Assembly: GCF_002575655.3 (NCBI RefSeq)
Contig: NC_053039.3
Location: 380,161,633-380,225,632, forward strand
Origin: Aegilops tauschii subsp. strangulata
Lineage: Eukaryota; Streptophyta; Magnoliopsida; Poales; Poaceae
DNA length: 64,000 bases
Direction: 5' to 3'
A program made the position numbers and the translations under genes. Within the stretch, counting starts at the first letter, position 1. Every line of letters starts with the position of its first letter. The notes below the pieces were generated by a model. It saw nothing but the letters and a program-made list of their open reading frames with translations. It had not been told where the DNA came from and did not search any database. Below are positions 60,094 through 64,000 of this stretch, piece after piece.

Positions 60094-60607
60094 GCCGGGA
60101 ACATTTTGGATCTTCTACTCGGTCGTCAAAGGATTTGGTGTGGACAGCTCGGAGTACGCCTTGAAGCCGAGTCTCTTGTACCGCAACGTAGCCAACCTGA
60201 GTGTGCACGGAATCGAGTCGCTGCCCAGGCACTGCATATTGCTCTTTGTTCTGCTCTTCATGGTTGCCATCTTGATCAACTTGGTGAGAGATCTTGCAGG
60301 GCCAAGGGTGGCCAGGGTTGTGCCTCTGCCGATGGCCATGGCAATTCCAATGTACTTTCACTCTCGGTTCGTTATCGACATGTGCGTGGGCAGACTCATC
60401 CTGTTCGTGTGGGAATGCGTGCACGGCGCCACCGCCAGGGAGCTTGGGCCGACTGTCGCGTCTGGTCTGATGTGCGGCGACGCAATATGGCTCGTCGTAA
60501 AGTCGGTTCTCAGCCTCACAGGGATTTTGCCGCCTATCTGCATGCGGTTCTTCTCTCGTTCTACCAACAACTTGGTGGAAGGGTATCTGCAGAGGGGCTC
60601 GCCCTAG
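60094..60607 (+). pseudogene. YSL: YSL exon 5, right piece, to the stop codon
   Basis: It resumes in frame after the Copia element (PGTFWIFYSVVKGFG) and holds the C-terminal helices with VVPLPMAMAIPMYF, DMCVGRLILFVWE, VASGLMCGDAIW and ILPPICM. It ends at TAG 60605-60607 after LQRGSP. No lesion is seen in this piece. Confidence 0.92.
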
Positions 60608-62020
60608 CTGTTCTGAATCAAGGTATGTTCAAATACAAACTCCTCCCCACTTCGGTTAATTGGTAAGGGCATTGAGGTGATCGTCTTTCAGGTCTGGAGC
60701 TGAGAAGGGAGGACGCCGCCGGGCCGCAGTGGAAGATTCTTCTGGTCTTTCTCAGGTTCAGTACCATGATGCTTGTCGGGGTGCATCTGCATCCGTAGTT
60801 GGCTTTGCTTGGTTTGAGTGCTTGTCGTAGTGCATCTGTAGTCCCCTTAGCTGGTGTAGTTTCAGTGGCGCTTCTCGCTGCTGTAGTCCCGAAGCTTATC
60901 GCCGTTCTGTTGGCACCTTAAACCACTGTTACATGTTTAATGTTCCAAAACTACTGAGTCATTGTGATCTGTTATGCGTATGATCTCGTCGGCCATGCCG
61001 TCCGTCAGGCTGTGCAGCATTTGTTGAGGAATCGCGTTGCTCTGTTTTGTGCTTACAGTATAACCCAACTCTGTTTCCGGTTCGCTGGTCTGTGAGATTG
61101 GGTACGGAACACGCTATTGCTTGCTTCGTCACGACGAACAAACAGCATGCGTGTACAAGAGTCTCAATGTGATTGGAGCAATAAATGTATCTTTTGTTTT
61201 CCTTCCTTGCTATGTATAAGCAACATATGTAGTAGTGTATCTGATAAGAATACAGGCAGAATGCATGCACCAAGTACCAAATTGTTCAGCACCCTACGCC
61301 AGGTCACACACACACCAAGTGCAAGAATACTTGTTACATTATCTCTAGCACTTCCCATATAAAATCCTAAGTAAAACTTATTCTAGGAAATTAACGTGCA
61401 CCTATCCCTTCCCCTCTACCTGAACCTTTATGGCGCTCTAACAGAAATAGCTTTTCATTTCCAAAACGTACCCTTCTAGCTGAAATTTTGCTACAAGAGC
61501 ATTTCTCAGTAAAAGTAGGGAGAAGAACCCCCTCCCGCAATCTGGTGTGCTTGCCCGCACGCCGCCCGATTGGCCTGGCTCCGGCGACCCCTAACCTAGC
61601 ATCCCCTCCTCCACCGACCCCCCGACCGTCGCCGAATAAATTCAAGCTTCCCCGCGACCCCAACACCTGCTGCCTGGGTTCAAGCTCCCGTACGACTAGC
61701 GCTGTTCCCGAGCTCCCCCTCCACCGCCAGCACGCCCCGTTCGACGGATTTGAGCTCTCCCGCGATCACTGTGGTCTCCATGTTTGCTAGTTTATCTCCA
61801 TGCTTTAGCTAGTTTATCCAAAAATGCTGGCGCCCCTTTTCTTTTCTACTACTTATAAAGGTTTAAGTTGATGGTGAGTTCATTCACCTTCCTATTACTC
61901 TTACATGTGAGACATAGTTCAACTGTTACCGAAATAAAATAATTTCAGCACCTGCCTGGATCAAACCACAATGTTGTGTCAGAGTGGCCTGCTCTTTACC
62001 ATCTAGCCACGCAAGCAGAG
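60608..62020. other. Downstream flank of the YSL pseudogene
   Basis: Probably contains the old YSL 3' UTR, with a splice-like CGTCTTTCAG near 60692 and ACTGTTACATG-type tail sequence near 60925. A GC-rich patch at 61500-61770 resembles a grass gene 5' exon but has no recognised product. Nothing else is recognised. Confidence 0.35.
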
Positions 62021-62452
62021 CCAGTTTGGTTGGTGTCCTGGACACCACGCCTGGGATATATTGTTGCCTGGCATGTGCCTGAGAATTTCAAAAACCTGCC
62101 TGGTCAGGCGAGCATAGAAGTGCCCTGTTTTGTTCATGGCCTGGCCTGGAGAGCGCTAAAAAGTCATTTTTGTCCCTGACACAGTGATTCATTTTCTACC
62201 TTGACACCTCGTTTCTTGAGCCATATGATTACACAACCACTGTTGCTCCAGGCAAGCCCAGGCGTCCAAAAACGTTTGCCTGGGCCAGGCTAACCAAGTT
62301 GACTGGTTTAGCGGCCAGGCTAATTGCTCTGCCTTGTTCTCCGGCCAGGCTGGCTCCCTGGTCATGAGGATTCGAACCAAACAGGAGCCAGGCAGCTCTC
62401 AGGAAGGCCCCAGGCCAGGCGCACAACGCCCGGGAAGTGAACCAAACTGGCC
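62021..62452. mobile_element. Candidate TIR repeat (about 430 bp)
   Basis: CCAGTTTGGTT at the left pairs with AACCAAACTGG at the right, and GCCAGGC/GCCTGG units recur between them in both orientations. No target duplication could be confirmed. Confidence 0.4.
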
Positions 62453-62512
62453 CGCAATCATGTCATGCTATGACACAACGATTTTTAAATACCAATTCTC
62501 AGCTGTTTAATA

Positions 62513-62751
62513 CTCCCTCCGTTCTAAAATATAGTGCTTCCTCTATTTCCGTGCTTCAATTTTGACCATAAATTTAACCAACGAGACCGACTGCGGCGGG
62601 AGCAAAAGTTATACCAATGAATTCGTATTCAGATGAAGTTTTCAATTATATAATTTTTTTCTCCTGTCGCAGTCAGTTTCGTTGGTTAAATTTATGGTCA
62701 AAATTAGACCTCGGGAAACGCACGCGCACTATATTTTGAAAATGGAGGGAG
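62513..62751. mobile_element. Stowaway MITE (239 bp)
   Basis: CTCCCTCCGTTCTAAAATATAG and the complement of CTATATTTTGAAAATGGAGG-GAG form the ends, flanked by TA at 62511-62512 and 62752-62753. An internal inverted repeat (TTGACCATAAATTTAACCAA and its partner near 62680-62700) lets the whole unit fold into a hairpin. Confidence 0.93.
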
Positions 62752-62753
62752 TA

Positions 62754-63162
62754 CAGTACATCCCTCCCAAATTGCCCCCAACAGCCGTACTCCGACCGTC
62801 TCAACTCTCCAATTACCGTCCTACCAGCGTCAAAAAATTTAACCATCATCTCCCATGGGTGCTTCAGTTCCGATGCCATGAGAGTGCTAAGAGCATCTAC
62901 AGCCGGGCGCCTCAAATCCGCCTCAAACGTCCGGGCGGATGGCCCGGTCACTGACCGGTCACGAAAATGCGAACCAGACGGGTGCCTCAAACAGGCCTCA
63001 CACGCCTGGGCTAACCGGCACCCCTCATATCCAGTGGATATGGGCGCGCCCACGCGCTTCCGCCATGTCGACCCGGCCCACGCTGTCCCACCGGACCACA
63101 CATATATTCCTCCTTATCCGCTCGCCGGACCAAACCCTAGCCACTTCACTCCCCTCCCCTCC
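62754..63162. other. Unassigned GC-rich sequence
   Basis: CG-rich with CCGGGCGG / GGGCGCGCC blocks, similar to subtelomeric-style dispersed grass repeats. No gene is supported. Confidence 0.3.
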
Positions 63163-63286
63163 TGAAAGTGCAACTAATCCCTGGGTGGTTTTGGTAATTC
63201 AAAACAACATATATCTCATTGACCTAATATCCATTCAAGATAAATATTTCAGGATGTTCAATGTATGGCATGACATGACATAGAGA
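63163..63286 (+). repeat. Start of an LTR, Sirevirus-like, cut by a CACTA element
   Basis: TGAAAGTGCAACTAATCC and GGTGGTTTTGGTAATTC match the layout of the LTR starts at 12973 and 16483. It is interrupted after 124 bases by CACTA at 63287. Confidence 0.55.
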
Positions 63287-64000
63287 CACTACTAGGAAAA
63301 ACCCTAGTAGCAGCGCTTGAAATATGGGCAGCTAAGTTGTTCAATGTATGGCATGACATGACATGACACAGCGCTACTGCTAGCGTGCTACAGCTAAGTT
63401 GTAGCAGTAGCGCTGGTATGGGCAGCGCTACCGGTAAGTATTGTTAGCAGTAGCGCTTCTTGGACCAGCGCTCCTGATACCTATCTGTAGCGCTTGTTCA
63501 TAGGAAGCGCTGTTGCTAATCCTGCGCTAGTGCTAGGTGCTTTCCAGCGCTACTGCTAATGTTCATGCTTTCACCAATTCGCACCCCTCTACGTATTTGT
63601 GGTGTATTTATACAGGCTCTATACAATAGTTTCATCACATCATACTAAATATACACTATTCTCATCATATCATAGACATACAGTAGTCTCATCATACCAT
63701 CATCATTATTCAACACAATCATCAAATCTCAAAAATAGCGATACACAAGTGCGATCATGTCATGTCTCGAATAAGTGCAACTGCATGGTCATGGCGCACA
63801 CACAAGTTTCATCATCTCTATCTAAACCATGATGTAGAAGAGAAGAGCGATCAGCATGAGCAAGAGCGCGACTATGTAGTACCGGCGGTCCCGCCCCTGC
63901 TCATGCTGGTGTGACGCCCGGATAATTAGACTACAATAATTCCCTGCTAATGATGCCACGTCACCTCTGTCACTGTAGTTAATCTCGGGTTAGTTCAAAA
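63287..64000. mobile_element. CACTA-type transposon, left end only
   Basis: CACTACTAGGAAAAACCC is a grass CACTA terminus. It is followed by subterminal units around TAGCAGCGCT and GTAGCAGTAGCGCT / AGCGCTACTGCTA in both orientations to about 63560. The family differs from the 42.5-54.2 kb element. No coding sequence is seen before the window ends. The target duplication (left AGA) cannot be checked. Confidence 0.75.
63910..64000 (+). repeat. Possible LTR or repeat start at the window edge
   Basis: TGTGACGCCCGGATAATTAG resembles LTR starts of grass retroelements (TGTGACGCC). Too little is visible to decide. Confidence 0.25.

Larger units (their letters stand above)
39740..60607 (+). pseudogene. 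YSL: Yellow-stripe-like (YSL, OPT family) metal-nicotianamine transporter, multiply disrupted
   Basis: YSL proteins are plasma or internal membrane carriers that move Fe, Zn, Cu and other metals as nicotianamine or phytosiderophore chelates. Five exon regions of one gene can be placed: 39740-39956, 41356-41522, 41613-41782, 42478-54370 and 54442-60607. Splice phases agree (G/GC, phase 0, AG/C, phase 0). Family landmarks in order are RQENTVIQACVSACC, GGFGTNLYAMSNW, DYKLSFPTGTAT, YVGIGMICP, SCALMLGDGLYI, LTSPRSIAVSQTFG and PMAMAIPMYF with ILPPICM near the C-terminus. Lesions are TGA at 41403-41405 and 41751-41753, frameshifts near 54727 and 54842, missing sequence between exons 3 and 4 landmarks, no N-terminal exon in the window, and three transposon insertions inside coding exons. 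About 590 residues are still readable, against 670-700 in the family. Confidence 0.93.

Noticed and set aside
61488..61790. Pro/Arg-rich frame as a first exon
   Set aside because: It resembles a grass leader region in composition but no downstream exon, domain or splice pair could be found.
63287..63560. Repeated TAGCAGCGCT units as a CRISPR array
   Set aside because: Spacing is irregular, units occur in both orientations, and the sequence is a plant CACTA subterminal region.

Overview
The window is a piece of a large Triticeae (wheat, Aegilops or barley type) nuclear genome. The evidence is an Angela/BARE-1/WIS-type LTR (starts TGTTGGAAATATGCCC), Sirevirus-type Copia elements, a Caspar-like CACTA transposon with CCGGT hairpin repeats, TA-flanked Stowaway MITEs, and a few plant genes with introns separated by tens of kilobases of transposons. 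Nothing bacterial is present.

Layout. 1-14310: a Sirevirus-lineage Copia element (gag, pol, long env-like ORF, identical-length LTRs) whose first ~450 bases lie outside the window. It sits inside the pol region of an older Angela-like element (14311-20341), whose 3' LTR is itself split by a 2681 bp solo LTR (16483-19163, target duplication CACGG). 20342-27628: a small secreted prolamin-like (ECA1-type) cysteine-rich protein gene, cut in two after its signal peptide by a 6.6 kb Copia element (target duplication ACTGT). 27629-33669: intergenic DNA with a Helitron-like terminus, a Stowaway MITE, microsatellites and a decayed retroelement. 33670-36432 (minus): an apparently intact three-exon gene for a 171-residue single-pass membrane protein of unknown function. 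36613-39735: two probable TIR or fold-back DNA transposons. 39740-60607 (plus): a yellow-stripe-like (YSL/OPT family) metal-nicotianamine transporter gene, now a pseudogene. Its exon 4 contains an 11.7 kb CACTA transposon (42502-54201), and its last exon contains a 144 bp hAT-like MITE and a 4.96 kb minus-strand Copia element (55130-60088). It also carries two in-frame stops and two frameshifts. 60608-64000: downstream flank with MITE-like repeats, ending in the start of another LTR invaded by a second CACTA-type element that runs off the window.

How it fits together. There are two host-gene stories (the split ECA1-like gene and the multiply hit YSL gene) and one probably live gene between them. 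The rest is nested transposons whose order of insertion can be read from target-site duplications. The CACTA carries more than a transposase: a Ptta/En-Spm-type ORF with a C-terminal Ulp1-like protease, a 104-residue ORF, and a small coiled-coil tail-anchored protein that I cannot assign. Family names are from recognition of motifs; no database search was run.
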